A DNA stretch of 51,859 nt from Clostridia bacterium (lineage in GTDB: Bacteria; Bacillota; Clostridia; Oscillospirales; Acutalibacteraceae). The notes beneath the pieces were generated by a model. The model made no database searches. It worked only from the letters and a program-made list of their open reading frames with translations, and was not told the DNA's origin. Positions 16,475 through 25,536 of this stretch are shown one piece after another. The stretch is from the NCBI GenBank assembly GCA_017613735.1, contig JAGADF010000002.1, forward strand, positions 1-51,859, in the 5' to 3' direction. Made by a program: the position numbers and the translations under genes. How positions within the stretch are numbered: position 1 is the first letter of the stretch; the number at the start of each line of letters is the position of its first letter.

Positions 16475-17419
16475 TTACATTTGTTGCGCAAGCGCGATAA
16501 TCAACGGCATTGTGATTACCGAAAGAAAGCTGACCGCCGTAACCGTTCTCGAAGCGGTATTAAGGTCCCTGCCGTACTGGGCGGTAAATATAACCGTATT
16601 ATTCGCCGACGGAGCCGAAGCGGTTATCATCGCCGCGACAAGAAACGCGCCCGAAAAACCTAAAAGCCGGTAGGCTCCGAATATGCAAAGCGGCATACAG
16701 ACAAGCTTAATAAACGCCGTAAGAAAGATGTTTTTATCTTTGAAAATGCTTTTTAATTCGGCGTTTGCAAGGTACGTTCCGAAAACTATCATCGCAAGCG
16801 GAGTATTGCACGCCGCCACCGAATAAAGCGGGGTTTCAATTATTTCGGGAAGCTTAACCGAGAAAAGGAAAAGCGGAAGCCCGATAAGAACCGATATTAC
16901 GCCGGGATTGAGAAAAAGCTTTTTCGCCTTGAATTTTGACTGCCCGTCCTCTTTCTTTGTCATTATGAATGAGCCGTGCGTAAAGCAGAAAATGTTAAAC
17001 GCTATTACGCCGACCGAGCAGTAGAAAACGCCCTCGGCTCCGAGAATCTCCTGAGCGAGCGGCAGCGCCATATAGCCGACGTTACCGTATACGCAGGCGA
17101 ATCTGTAAACCGCCTTTTTATCAAGAGGTTCCTTCCTGAAAAGAAAGGATGAAAACGCTATTCCTATAAGGTGAACCGCAACCGCCCCGCCGAAGGCTAT
17201 AAGCAGTTTTATTGCGCTTTCCCTGGAAAATTCGGTTTTGAGAAAAGACTGGATAATCACCGCGGGAGTCGTCACGAAAAACAGAAGCGAATTCGTGCCG
17301 CGGGCGGTCTTTTCGGTAAACAGTCCCGTTTTGTCACATACAAAGCCGACTGCAACCATAATATATAAAATCAGAACCTGCTTTGCCGCAATAAGGGCGT
17401 TACCCAGAAAAAAATCCAC
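16475..17419 (-). CDS. AEC-family (auxin efflux carrier-like) transporter
   Basis: This 314-aa protein has about ten membrane segments in the two-times-five arrangement of the AEC family, with the N-terminal VGFVCDKTGLF and the ASAPSANNTVIF segment in the second half. Bacterial members move organic acids such as malate; the substrate is unknown here. The start is a GTG (17419) with ggag in front. It lies between a membrane protein (17 nt) and darA (21 nt). Linkage to citrate synthase two genes upstream makes an organic-acid substrate plausible. Confidence 0.85.
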   Translation of the reverse strand: MDFFLGNALIAAKQVLILYIMVAVGFVCDKTGLFTEKTARGTNSLLFFVTTPAVIIQSFLKTEFSRESAIKLLIAFGGAVAVHLIGIAFSSFLFRKEPLDKKAVYRFACVYGNVGYMALPLAQEILGAEGVFYCSVGVIAFNIFCFTHGSFIMTKKEDGQSKFKAKKLFLNPGVISVLIGLPLFLFSVKLPEIIETPLYSVAACNTPLAMIVFGTYLANAELKSIFKDKNIFLTAFIKLVCMPLCIFGAYRLLGFSGAFLVAAMITASAPSANNTVIFTAQYGRDLNTASRTVTAVSFLSVITMPLIIALAQQM

Positions 17420-17436
17420 TGTAATTCTCCAATTAA

Positions 17437-18381
17437 TTATTCAGAAAGAAAATCGTCGTCAATGGCTTCGTTTTCAATCTGTTCCTCAAGCTCTTCGGGA
17501 ATTTCCCTGTTGCCCATATACAGAGCCATAGCGATATAAACAAGAATGAATACTGCGGTTGAAAGGAGCATTACCTCCGCCCTGTATTCCGCGCCGAGTC
17601 TCGCTTTCTGACCTACGAGCGTGAGAACCCATCTGGGAACCGCGCAGATAAGGCAGAAAAGAGCCGCGGGAAGACCGAAGGCAAAAATCTTTCTCATTTC
17701 GCCTTTTTCGCTTAACTGGGACGAAACTCTTGCGAAGGAAAGGAACGTAAGCATAAGAAGAGACATCGCGAATAATTCAAGCAGAAGCTCGCTGACCTTT
17801 ACGTAGCTAATAGGTCTCATAAGAAGCGAAATCATTCTCGTAACCGCCCAGAGCATAGGCGCAAGAGCCAAGAGCTTACTGTCGCGGAAGGTATTTTTGC
17901 CCGAGTAGTAGGACATACCGAAAACTATGAAATAAATAGCCGCAAACAGAGCGAACAGCGCCTGAAGAATAACGGGGAGATAGCCGTTTGCCGTGATATA
18001 TCTCCACACGCCGAGTTTTATTGAGCCCGACGCATAGCCGATAAACGCCATGGCGAAGGAGCTGATTTTTGAAATTGTGTCGATAATAAAGCAAGCCGCG
18101 TAAACCATGGCGACAACGCCCATAAGCTTATTCTGACCCTCGGGCATTTTGCTTTCAACCGCTTCGGCGGAAACAAAGGACAGCGCAATCGTTATTACCG
18201 AGAATATCGCGACTATAAAATAAAGCGCATAAACAGCCGCGTTAAGCGACGTATAGAAGCCCGTTTCGGGAGCAATAACCGAAAAATACTGGTAAATCCT
18301 TAAAGGAACTGTCAGCGCAAAAGCCGCGGCAAACAGAATGAACAACCATTTAACCTTGATAAAACTCAATTTTCCTTTCAT
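17437..18381 (-). CDS. Multi-spanning membrane protein of unknown function
   Basis: This 314-aa protein has about seven or eight predicted membrane segments and a short acidic C-terminal tail (ELEEQIENEAIDDDFLSE). I recognise no family motif. It starts 14 nt after the citrate synthase stop with aaggag, and precedes the AEC carrier by 17 nt, so it sits inside one probable operon. Confidence 0.75.
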   Translation of the reverse strand: MKGKLSFIKVKWLFILFAAAFALTVPLRIYQYFSVIAPETGFYTSLNAAVYALYFIVAIFSVITIALSFVSAEAVESKMPEGQNKLMGVVAMVYAACFIIDTISKISSFAMAFIGYASGSIKLGVWRYITANGYLPVILQALFALFAAIYFIVFGMSYYSGKNTFRDSKLLALAPMLWAVTRMISLLMRPISYVKVSELLLELFAMSLLMLTFLSFARVSSQLSEKGEMRKIFAFGLPAALFCLICAVPRWVLTLVGQKARLGAEYRAEVMLLSTAVFILVYIAMALYMGNREIPEELEEQIENEAIDDDFLSE

Positions 18382-18395
18382 AACAACTGTCTCCT

Positions 18396-19808
18396 TTATC
18401 TTTCGTCCTGCGGTATGTAATCGCTCGGAGTTAATTCAAAATCACTTTTTCTTTCGTCTATGGGAATATATTCCGTCGGCTGAGCCACGTTCTTGAACGC
18501 GGGGCGGATAATGCGGTTATTCGTAAGCAGCTCCTCAATTCTGTGAGCCGCCCAGCCTGCAGACCGCGCGCATAAGAACATAGGCGTAAACAAATCTTCG
18601 GGAATTCTGAGTATGTCGTAAATTATGCCCGAATACAGGTCGACGTTCGCGCACATCTTTTTCTTCGAGCCCTTGACCTGTTCAAAGACCTGCGGGGTGA
18701 GGCTTTCAATAAGCTTTAACGCCTCCAGCTCTTTTTCAAGCCCGTATTCGCCCGCGTACTTTTCGGCGCACGCCTTAAGGATTTTCGCCCTCGGGTCGGA
18801 CAGAGTGTAAACCGCGTGTCCCATACCGTAAACGAGTCCCGAGCCGTCGTTCGCCTCTTTTTTAATAACTTTTGTAAGGTAATCCGCGACCATATCGACG
18901 TCGGTTATGTCGTCAATCGAATTTTTCATATCCTCAAGCATTCTGCGGACCTTTATGTTCGCGCCGCCGTGTCTCGGGCCCTTGAGCGCGCCAATTCCCG
19001 CCGCAAATGCCGAAAACGTATCTGTTCCGCTTGAGGTCAGACACCTTGTCGAGAACGTGGAGTTATTACCGCCGCCGTGCTCGGCGTGAACTATAAGCGC
19101 AATATCGAGAAGCTTCGCTTCTTTATCCGTAAATTTTTTGTCCGAGCGGATATAGTGAAGAATCGACTGCGCCGTAGTCATAGACGGGTCAACCTGATGA
19201 ATATACATACTCTTATGGTCGTACACGCGCCTTTTTACCTGATAGGCGTATGAAACGATAGAGGGTATCTGCGCTATTAACTGAACGCACTGACGGGTGA
19301 CGTTTTCGATATCGGTCGATTCGGGGTTCTCGTCATACGAATAAAGCGCAAGCACGCTTCTCGCCGCCTTGTTCATAACGTTGGGCGAAGGCGCCTTCAT
19401 AATCATATCTTCAATAAATTCGTCGGGCAGTTCCCTGCACGAGCCGAGAATCTCGTTAAACTCGTCAAGCTGGGATTTGGTGGGAAGCTGACCTAAAATG
19501 AGAAGCCACGCAACCTCTTCATACCCGAAGCGGTTTTCTTTAATACAATTATCGACTATATCTTCAATATTTATTCCTCTGTAAACGAGCTTGCCTTCCT
19601 TGGGAACGCGCTCGCCGTCGGACAGGTAGTAACCCTCGACGCTGCACACTCTCGTAAGCCCCGCCATAACGCCCGTATCATCGGCGTTACGCAGACCGCG
19701 CTTTACGTCAAACCGTGTGTAGTAATCAGGATTGATATAGTTATTTTTTCGTATTTCCGACCATAAACTGTTAAGGGAATCATCGGAAATAGGTGAGATT
19801 ACCGACAT
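18396..19808 (-). CDS. gltA: Citrate synthase
   Basis: Condenses oxaloacetate and acetyl-CoA to citrate. Of the 470 aa, catalytic segments are HAEHGGGNNSTFS (first His), GPRHGGANIKV (second His) and NVDLYSG with the expected Asp. In Clostridia this gene usually feeds glutamate synthesis through a partial TCA cycle. An upstream in-frame ATG at 19853 exists, but only the ATG at 19808 has a Shine-Dalgarno (gggag) at the right distance, and the N-terminus then reads MSVISPISDD. It heads a probable run gltA - membrane protein - AEC - darA - holB - ricT. Confidence 0.93.
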   Translation of the reverse strand: MSVISPISDDSLNSLWSEIRKNNYINPDYYTRFDVKRGLRNADDTGVMAGLTRVCSVEGYYLSDGERVPKEGKLVYRGINIEDIVDNCIKENRFGYEEVAWLLILGQLPTKSQLDEFNEILGSCRELPDEFIEDMIMKAPSPNVMNKAARSVLALYSYDENPESTDIENVTRQCVQLIAQIPSIVSYAYQVKRRVYDHKSMYIHQVDPSMTTAQSILHYIRSDKKFTDKEAKLLDIALIVHAEHGGGNNSTFSTRCLTSSGTDTFSAFAAGIGALKGPRHGGANIKVRRMLEDMKNSIDDITDVDMVADYLTKVIKKEANDGSGLVYGMGHAVYTLSDPRAKILKACAEKYAGEYGLEKELEALKLIESLTPQVFEQVKGSKKKMCANVDLYSGIIYDILRIPEDLFTPMFLCARSAGWAAHRIEELLTNNRIIRPAFKNVAQPTEYIPIDERKSDFELTPSDYIPQDER

Positions 19809-19915
19809 AGTTTTTCTCCCTTTTTTCTTAATATCAGTATTATTAATAATCAAACTTATTCAACATAGTATTTTACTACATTTAAAAACCAATGTCAAAC
19901 GAAAGGAACGAGAAT

Positions 19916-20899
19916 ATGAGAAGATTTTTAATACTTGCGCTGATAATTGCGATTTTTACCGTATCCGCCCCGCTCATCGCCCTGCCCGACAGCGACGGGC
20001 CGCTTATAAATCTTAACGAAAAGGCTGAAAAATCAGCCGAAACGACAACCGAACAAGCCGAAGAAAAGAAAGAGAAAACCGTAAAGGTCTTTTCGCCGTC
20101 CAATGAAACGGTAAGCGAAATCGAAGAACGGGAATATATAATCGGCTGCGTCGCGGGAGAAATGCCCGTAACCTATGAAAAAGAGGCGTTAAAGGCGCAG
20201 GCGGTAGCGTGTTACACCTTTCTTAAATGGAAGCAGGCACAGAATGACAGCGAAAAGACGGACGCCGATATTTCGGATTCAACCCTTCACCAGTCCTTTA
20301 TGACAAAGGACGAAATGAAGGAAAAATGGGGAAAAAGCTTTGACAAATACTATAAAAAGCTCACCGAGGCGGTCGACTCGGTTTACGGAAAAACAATAAC
20401 ATACAAGGGCGAGCCGATTATGGCTGTTTTTCACGCCCTAAGTCCGGGCAAAACCGAGGACGCCGAAAACGTATGGGGTTACAAGGTGCCGTATCTCAAA
20501 AGCGTTCCGAGCGAGGGCGACAAGCTTTCGCCGTCATTTTCGACCACGCTTGTTTTATCGGACGAAGAGTTTAAAAAGCTTATATCGGATGCGGAGAAAA
20601 TAGATTTTTCGGGCAAAGCCGAAAACTGGATAAAAGAAATTGACCGCACCGACGCAGGCACGGTCAGAGAAATCGGAATATGTAATAAAACCTTAACGGG
20701 CGAGCAGGTGCGCAACGCCCTTTCGTTAAAGAGTTCGGCTTTTACGGTAAAGCACGCCGAAAACTCCTTTATTTTCACGGTAAACGGCTACGGGCATTTC
20801 GTCGGGATGAGCCAGTACGGCGCGGATTACCTAGCGAAGCAGGGCTTTAAATACGACGAGATTTTAAAGCATTATTATACGGGGGTTAAAATAGAATAA
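19916..20899 (+). CDS. spoIID: Stage II sporulation protein D (SpoIID-like lytic transglycosylase)
   Basis: About 327 aa from the ATG at 19916, which has aaagga at the right distance; an ATG at 19892 has none. An N-terminal membrane anchor (residues about 3-22) is followed by an acidic linker and the SpoIID domain. CVAGEMPVTYEKEALKAQAV holds the glutamate that acts in glycan cleavage, and GHFVGMSQYGADYLA is the C-terminal signature. During engulfment SpoIID cuts septal peptidoglycan together with SpoIIM and SpoIIP. Those partners are not in the window. SpoIID-domain proteins such as LytB exist too, so the sporulation role is likely, not certain. Confidence 0.87.
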   Translation: MRRFLILALIIAIFTVSAPLIALPDSDGPLINLNEKAEKSAETTTEQAEEKKEKTVKVFSPSNETVSEIEEREYIIGCVAGEMPVTYEKEALKAQAVACYTFLKWKQAQNDSEKTDADISDSTLHQSFMTKDEMKEKWGKSFDKYYKKLTEAVDSVYGKTITYKGEPIMAVFHALSPGKTEDAENVWGYKVPYLKSVPSEGDKLSPSFSTTLVLSDEEFKKLISDAEKIDFSGKAENWIKEIDRTDAGTVREIGICNKTLTGEQVRNALSLKSSAFTVKHAENSFIFTVNGYGHFVGMSQYGADYLAKQGFKYDEILKHYYTGVKIE

Positions 20900-20906
20900 A
20901 AAAACG

Positions 20907-20938
20907 GCAGGGAACGGTTTTCCGTTCCCTGCTTTTTT
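20907..20938 (+). terminator. Bidirectional terminator after spoIID
   Basis: Perfect 11-bp stem gcagggaacgg (20907-20917) with its complement at 20922-20932, TTTT loop, T6 after and A-run before. It serves spoIID and the convergent ABC permease gene. Confidence 0.92.
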
Positions 20939-20943
20939 GGATT

Positions 20944-22836
20944 TTATGGATTTAATGACGCATTAATGGAAGAAACGGCGTCGTTAATCATTTCAAAAGG
21001 TTCGGAGTCAACTTTAACATATACCGTTACCGTGAATTTTTGCATAGACTTTGATTGGACATTGTAATCTGCGTAGCCGTATCTGCTGCTTATATCGTTG
21101 CCCAGCGGGTCATAGTAATACATACCGTTTCTTTCAAGTGATTCCTGCGCTTCATCAGTCTTAAAGGAGCATTCAAACTCAATTCTGTACTCGAAGGCAG
21201 TACTGCTGTATTTCTCGTCCGTAATGCCGACCCGGGAATTATACGAAGTCAAAAGCGAGTCCACGTATTTTTCACACGAATTGAAAAGTTTCTGAACGTC
21301 TATGTCATAAGACGGAACATATTTTTCGTCATACTCTTCAAAAATCTTCGCTATGCTGCATGAATCAACCGTAAAATCTATTCCTTTAAGCTTTGTGAAA
21401 ACGCTGTCGGGATGCTGTTTGTTTTCAAGCTCATAAAGCATTTCCACAAGCTCTTTCTCGCTCTGCGAGAAGGTGTAGTACCGGATGACAACCCTGCCGT
21501 CTTTAAGCAAATAGCTGATGGTTACGCCGTATTCGTCAAAAGAATCGTCATAACTTGTAATCATTCTGTCGAAAAAGTTTTCTTTGCTGATAGGCTTTTT
21601 CTTGACGCTCTCAATAAGAGCCTTGTGGAACTTTTCGGCTTCCTTTATGGTTTCTTCATCCTTAATCGTAATGTCGTAAGAGCAGTTAACCGTCATCGAT
21701 TCCAACTTTGAAGGTTTCGGAATATAATTCGTCCTGTAAACGGAAATGCAGTAAATACCGACTATCGCGACTATAGCGGTAACCGCCCAGAGTATAAGGT
21801 TTTTAACGCTGAAAACCTTCGGCGTTTTTCTTAAAATCATCTGCGTAACAATGAATACGACAAACGAGAACGCGATAAACAGTATAACGAAACCAATCAA
21901 CTTATACGGCACAAAGATATTGACAAACATACTCAAAAGCGCGCCGCCTACAAAGGTTACTATAACGCTTATTATCGGTATTTCAATTTTGAACGCCGTC
22001 ATATCGCCCGCGCATTCAAGCTTTCTCTTTTTATAGAACAGATACGAAAGCGCAATAAATACAATGGCTATTGCAAAGTAAAAGGCTAATTTCGGGTAAT
22101 AAGAATTAAGAATGCTCGCCTTTATTCCCTCAAGTCCCGCGCTGTCATAATCCCCATAGGCAAGCACAACCTTGAACGAAACAAGCTCCGTAACGGGCGA
22201 AAACGAAACAACGCTGTTTATAACGCTCGAAAAAGCGTCAAGTATTCCGTATGAAATGTTTGAGACAGCGGCGTTGATAATAGCCTCAACCGCGGGTACG
22301 GCAAAGTTTATTATAAGATAAAGCACCGCTCCCGCGAAGATATTGCCCGCGAGCATTACCGCAAGCACGCCCGTCGAATAGAAGATAAACGACTCGGCAA
22401 AAATCGAAACGAACTGTAAAAGAAGTATCTGACCGGTCACCTTGCTTGTCATATAAATTCCGGGTATTGAAACGGCAAAGCCTATTACCTGAGGAACAAC
22501 AAGAAGAATGTAGCCGGCAAGAAAGCTCGTTATAAACAGTCCCCTTCTGCCTATGGGGAAAGCGTGAATCGCGTTGCACGTACTCGGCTTATAAAGGAAC
22601 GAGAACATAAGCAGCGCAAACATTCCCGAAAAGACGAAGCTGACAACGTCCGAAGCTACGCTCATACCGACAAAGCTCTCAAAATCGAGAGGGTCGTTCG
22701 GCAGATTGAAGTTCGAATAAATAATAATCGGAAAGATTATTAAATCAAGTATTAAAAGCGGAATTGTAAACGGAAGAAAGCGTTTGATATCCGACTTGAA
22801 AATTGCTTTGTTAAATAAGCATCTGTTTGACATCAT
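20944..22836 (-). CDS. ABC transporter permease (ABC-2 type, large extracytoplasmic domain)
   Basis: About 630 aa with roughly eight membrane segments in the first 360 residues. After the last helix comes a domain of about 250 residues (SMTVNCSYDITI onward), probably outside the cell. It resembles permeases of YtrA-regulated systems. The ATG pair at 22836/22833 follows ggggagg; a longer in-frame start at 22875 lies inside the ATPase gene without a ribosome site. It overlaps the ATPase gene by 26 nt and is its likely partner. Related operons respond to cell-wall antibiotics; the substrate here is unknown. Confidence 0.82.
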   Translation of the reverse strand: MMSNRCLFNKAIFKSDIKRFLPFTIPLLILDLIIFPIIIYSNFNLPNDPLDFESFVGMSVASDVVSFVFSGMFALLMFSFLYKPSTCNAIHAFPIGRRGLFITSFLAGYILLVVPQVIGFAVSIPGIYMTSKVTGQILLLQFVSIFAESFIFYSTGVLAVMLAGNIFAGAVLYLIINFAVPAVEAIINAAVSNISYGILDAFSSVINSVVSFSPVTELVSFKVVLAYGDYDSAGLEGIKASILNSYYPKLAFYFAIAIVFIALSYLFYKKRKLECAGDMTAFKIEIPIISVIVTFVGGALLSMFVNIFVPYKLIGFVILFIAFSFVVFIVTQMILRKTPKVFSVKNLILWAVTAIVAIVGIYCISVYRTNYIPKPSKLESMTVNCSYDITIKDEETIKEAEKFHKALIESVKKKPISKENFFDRMITSYDDSFDEYGVTISYLLKDGRVVIRYYTFSQSEKELVEMLYELENKQHPDSVFTKLKGIDFTVDSCSIAKIFEEYDEKYVPSYDIDVQKLFNSCEKYVDSLLTSYNSRVGITDEKYSSTAFEYRIEFECSFKTDEAQESLERNGMYYYDPLGNDISSRYGYADYNVQSKSMQKFTVTVYVKVDSEPFEMINDAVSSINASLNP

Positions 22837-23710
22837 CGTCTGCCTCCCCCAATTCATAAATAAATATTTCCTCAAGCGTCAAGGGCAGCTCCTCGACAAA
22901 CAGAGGATTTGCCTTATTAAGCTTTTCGGTTATTTCGTCCCTGTCGCCGCTGACAATAAGCTCGTAAACCCTGCCGGACTGCTTTGAGTGAAGAATATCG
23001 ACGCCCAACGTCGACAGGTCAGTTTCACCGGCAAAGGAAATCTGAACCTTAAGAAGCTTTGTTTTAAGGTCGTCAAGCGACGCTTCCATAAAGATTTTAC
23101 CCTTGTTCATAATGCCTACCGTGTCGCATACGTCCTCAAGCTCACGAAGATTGTGAGAGGAAATGAGAACGGTTACCTCACGGGAAGCGACCTCGTTCAT
23201 AATAAGTCCCCATACCTGATGGCGCATCATCGGGTCAAGACCGTCAACGGGCTCGTCAAGTACAAGTATGTCGGGCTTACAGCAGATGGCAATCCAGAAC
23301 GCAACCTGCTTTTTCATACCCTTTGAAAGACGTCTTATATTCGCTTTCGGATTAATCGACGGAAAATATTTGGCGTATTCAACGAACATCTCCTCGTCAA
23401 AATCGGGGTAAATGCCCTTGTAGAAGTTCTTTAATCCGTCTGTGGTTGAGTTGTGGAAATAAAAAACGTCGTCCGAAATATATACAATCCTCTTTTTGAC
23501 CGCATTGTTTTCATAAACGCTTGCGCCGTCAACAAGAATCTGACCTGCGTCCGCCCTGTAAATACCGCAGAGCGTGTTCATCAAAGTCGTTTTACCCGCT
23601 CCGTTAGGTCCTACAAGTCCGTAAACCGAGCCGGTGTCAACGTGCATATTCACACCGTCAAGCGCGTTAAAACCGTCAAATGATTTAACAACCGTTTTAA
23701 GATCAATCAT
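22811..23710 (-). CDS. ABC transporter ATP-binding protein (YtrB-like)
   Basis: About 299 aa with Walker A GPNGAGKTT, Q-loop region, signature RLSKGMKKQ and Walker B DILVLDEPVDGLDP followed by the switch His in SSHNLRE. It powers the permease encoded next to it. The ATG at 23710 has aaggagg 9 nt away; a GTG at 23713 is also possible. Its start overlaps the end of the GntR gene. Confidence 0.92.
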   Translation of the reverse strand: MIDLKTVVKSFDGFNALDGVNMHVDTGSVYGLVGPNGAGKTTLMNTLCGIYRADAGQILVDGASVYENNAVKKRIVYISDDVFYFHNSTTDGLKNFYKGIYPDFDEEMFVEYAKYFPSINPKANIRRLSKGMKKQVAFWIAICCKPDILVLDEPVDGLDPMMRHQVWGLIMNEVASREVTVLISSHNLRELEDVCDTVGIMNKGKIFMEASLDDLKTKLLKVQISFAGETDLSTLGVDILHSKQSGRVYELIVSGDRDEITEKLNKANPLFVEELPLTLEEIFIYELGEADDDVKQMLI

Positions 23711-24077
23711 CACGTCTTACCTCCTTACCGATTGCTTCGACCTCTTTTTCAAGCTCGTCACAGCTTACTCCGTTAAAAACAAGCTTTGCGGCGGTCTCCC
23801 TGAAGGTTTCCATAAGCTTTTTTGTGTCCGCCTTCATTTCACCTTTAGGCGAAATGAAAGTGCCTTTGCCCGCGACGACATAGATATAGCCCTCGCTTTC
23901 GAGCTCACGGTACGCCCTCTGAATAGTGTTCGGATTAATCGCAAGCTCAACCGCCAGCTCCCTGACGGACGGCAGCTTGTCGTCCTGTCTTAAAGAGCCC
24001 GACATTATCTGCCTGATGACATTCTCTTTAATCTGAACATAGATAGGTCTTGAATCGCGAAAATTTACGCTTATCAT
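23703..24077 (-). CDS. GntR-family repressor, YtrA subfamily
   Basis: This 124-aa protein has the winged helix of GntR regulators (RPIYVQIKENV, LPSVRELAVELAINPNTIQR, GYIYVVAGKGTFIS) and only a short C-terminal helical tail for dimerisation, the mark of the YtrA subfamily. It sits first in an operon with an ABC transporter and very likely represses its own operon at the 24103-24127 palindrome. In Bacillus the YtrA operon is induced by some cell-wall-active antibiotics; the inducer here is unknown. Confidence 0.92.
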   Translation of the reverse strand: MISVNFRDSRPIYVQIKENVIRQIMSGSLRQDDKLPSVRELAVELAINPNTIQRAYRELESEGYIYVVAGKGTFISPKGEMKADTKKLMETFRETAAKLVFNGVSCDELEKEVEAIGKEVRRDD

Positions 24078-24102
24078 ATTACCGTATCGGCCTCCTCTCT
24101 TA

Positions 24103-24159
24103 AGTGTATTAGTTCAGTTAGTACACATTGATTATATGACAGTATTTTTTATTTGTCAA
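24103..24159 (-). promoter_or_regulatory. Consensus promoter with YtrA-type operator
   Basis: On the minus strand TTGACA (24159-24154), 17-bp spacer, TATAAT (24136-24131): a perfect sigma-A promoter. Directly downstream lies AGTGTA (24103-24108 on the plus strand), 13 bp, then TACACA (24122-24127), an inverted repeat matching the AGTGTA-N13-TACACT operator known for Bacillus YtrA at 11 of 12 positions. Placed over the start site, it should block transcription when bound. Confidence 0.85.
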
Positions 24160-24162
24160 GAG

Positions 24163-24194
24163 TTTTAAAAAAAGAGCCTCATCCGAGGCTCTTT
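24163..24194 (-). terminator. Terminator overlapping the end of aroE-aroK
   Basis: Perfect 10-bp stem aaagagcctc (24171-24180) with its complement at 24185-24194, T7 on the minus strand. The stem includes the stop codon of the fused gene, and the -35 of the GntR operon begins a few bases after the T-run. Confidence 0.9.
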
Positions 24195-25396
24195 ATTACA
24201 TATTCAGCAGTCTGTTCCGCCGTATCGCGGCTTTTGATTTTTATGTCAGCCGCCTTTTCGTAAAATTCTTTTCTCTCTTCAAACAGCTTTTCAATGTCAG
24301 CCGAAAGCGGTCTGTCATCCGAAATCAATTCGTTCAACGGTCTGTCAAGATAAACAAGAACGCCGTTCTGTTTTAACGCGTCGACGTTTTCTTCCCTTAA
24401 AACCGCGCCGCCGCCGACAGAAATGACAGCTCCTGTTTCAGTTGAAATCGTTTTGATTTCGGCTGTTTCAAGGTCGCGGAAAGTCTTTTCGCCCTCGCTT
24501 AAAATTATCTCCGACGGTTTTCTTCCGTCGGTTTCTTCAACCAGTTCGTCTGTATCAAAGAACATTTTTCCGAGTTTTTTTGCGACAATTCCGCCGACCG
24601 TCGACTTGCCGCACGAGGGCATACCTATAAAGACAATGTTACGCACAAAAGCAATCATTGCCTTTTCAACCTCTTCTGCTTTTTCGTCTGAAATTGCTTT
24701 GCCCTCAAAAAGTTCCGCGCTCTTTCTCGCCTGAAAAACAAGCATTGTAAGACCGCCCGAGGTTTTTATTTTTTTCTTTTCGGCTTCGATTAAAAGCTTT
24801 GACCTGAGCGGAGTATAGTTTATGTCAATAACCGCTTCAAGGCTGTTGAAACCGTCAAGCGACAACGGCATTTTATCATTCTCCGGATATTTGCCGACGG
24901 GCGTTGTGTTTACAATAAGGCTTGCGTCAAAGTGCTTTGAAAGATTCCCGTAATTGTCTTCGCCGCTTCTTGAAATTATAACGACATTCGCTCCCCTGTC
25001 GGCAAGCGCCTGCTTTACGCTCAGCGACGCGCCGCCCGAGCCAAGCACCAGACATTTTTTGTTTTCGGGGTTGAAAGAAACCTTTTCAAGCGTCTTTTCA
25101 AAGCCGTAATAATCGGTGTTATAGCCGTAAAGCGCGCCGTTTTTATTGACAATTGTGTTAACGCTTCCTATTTTTTCGGCAAGGGGCGAAATGCTGTCAA
25201 GAAACCGCATTACCGTCTTTTTGTAGGGCACGGTTACATTGAGCCCGTCAAAATCCTTCGCCTTTAACTTTTCTTCAACCTCTTTTTCGTTTTCCAATGA
25301 AAAAAGCTCATAGTAATAGTTAAAAAAACTCGTATGAATTATCGGGGAAAGACTGTAAGAAATATTTCTGCCGATTAAACCGAAATTGCCGAGCAC
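24179..25396 (-). CDS. aroE-aroK: Fused shikimate dehydrogenase - shikimate kinase
   Basis: A 405-aa bifunctional enzyme of the shikimate pathway. Residues about 1-248 are AroE: SYSLSP substrate loop, NVTVPYK with catalytic Lys59, GYNTD with Asp95 and the NADP motif GSGGASLS. Residues about 252-405 are AroK: Walker A GMPSCGKST (258-266), FDTDE, FRDLE, VGGG and the lid arginine in DDRPLS. All key residues of both halves are present, so both steps (3-dehydroshikimate to shikimate to shikimate 3-phosphate) should work. The gene is alone; no other aro gene is near. Confidence 0.93.
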   Translation of the reverse strand: MLGNFGLIGRNISYSLSPIIHTSFFNYYYELFSLENEKEVEEKLKAKDFDGLNVTVPYKKTVMRFLDSISPLAEKIGSVNTIVNKNGALYGYNTDYYGFEKTLEKVSFNPENKKCLVLGSGGASLSVKQALADRGANVVIISRSGEDNYGNLSKHFDASLIVNTTPVGKYPENDKMPLSLDGFNSLEAVIDINYTPLRSKLLIEAEKKKIKTSGGLTMLVFQARKSAELFEGKAISDEKAEEVEKAMIAFVRNIVFIGMPSCGKSTVGGIVAKKLGKMFFDTDELVEETDGRKPSEIILSEGEKTFRDLETAEIKTISTETGAVISVGGGAVLREENVDALKQNGVLVYLDRPLNELISDDRPLSADIEKLFEERKEFYEKAADIKIKSRDTAEQTAEYVIKSLG

Positions 25397-25463
25397 TGTT
25401 TCACCGCCCTCCTGTTTTAATCCATTTTAGCATACAAACCAAACTTTTTAAAGGTATTTTTTA

Positions 25464-25517
25464 TTGACTTTTTTTCAAGTGTACCTTAATATTATAGTAT
25501 AAATATTATAGTATAAT
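25464..25517 (+). promoter_or_regulatory. Promoter with tandem 14-bp repeat
   Basis: TTGACT (25464-25469), 17-bp spacer, TAATAT (25487-25492). The 14-mer aatattatagtata occurs twice head to tail (25488-25501 and 25502-25515), and the second copy ends in TATAAT (25512-25517). It drives the metallophosphoesterase operon. Confidence 0.55.
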
Positions 25518-25536
25518 AAAAACGCGGAGGAAAACA

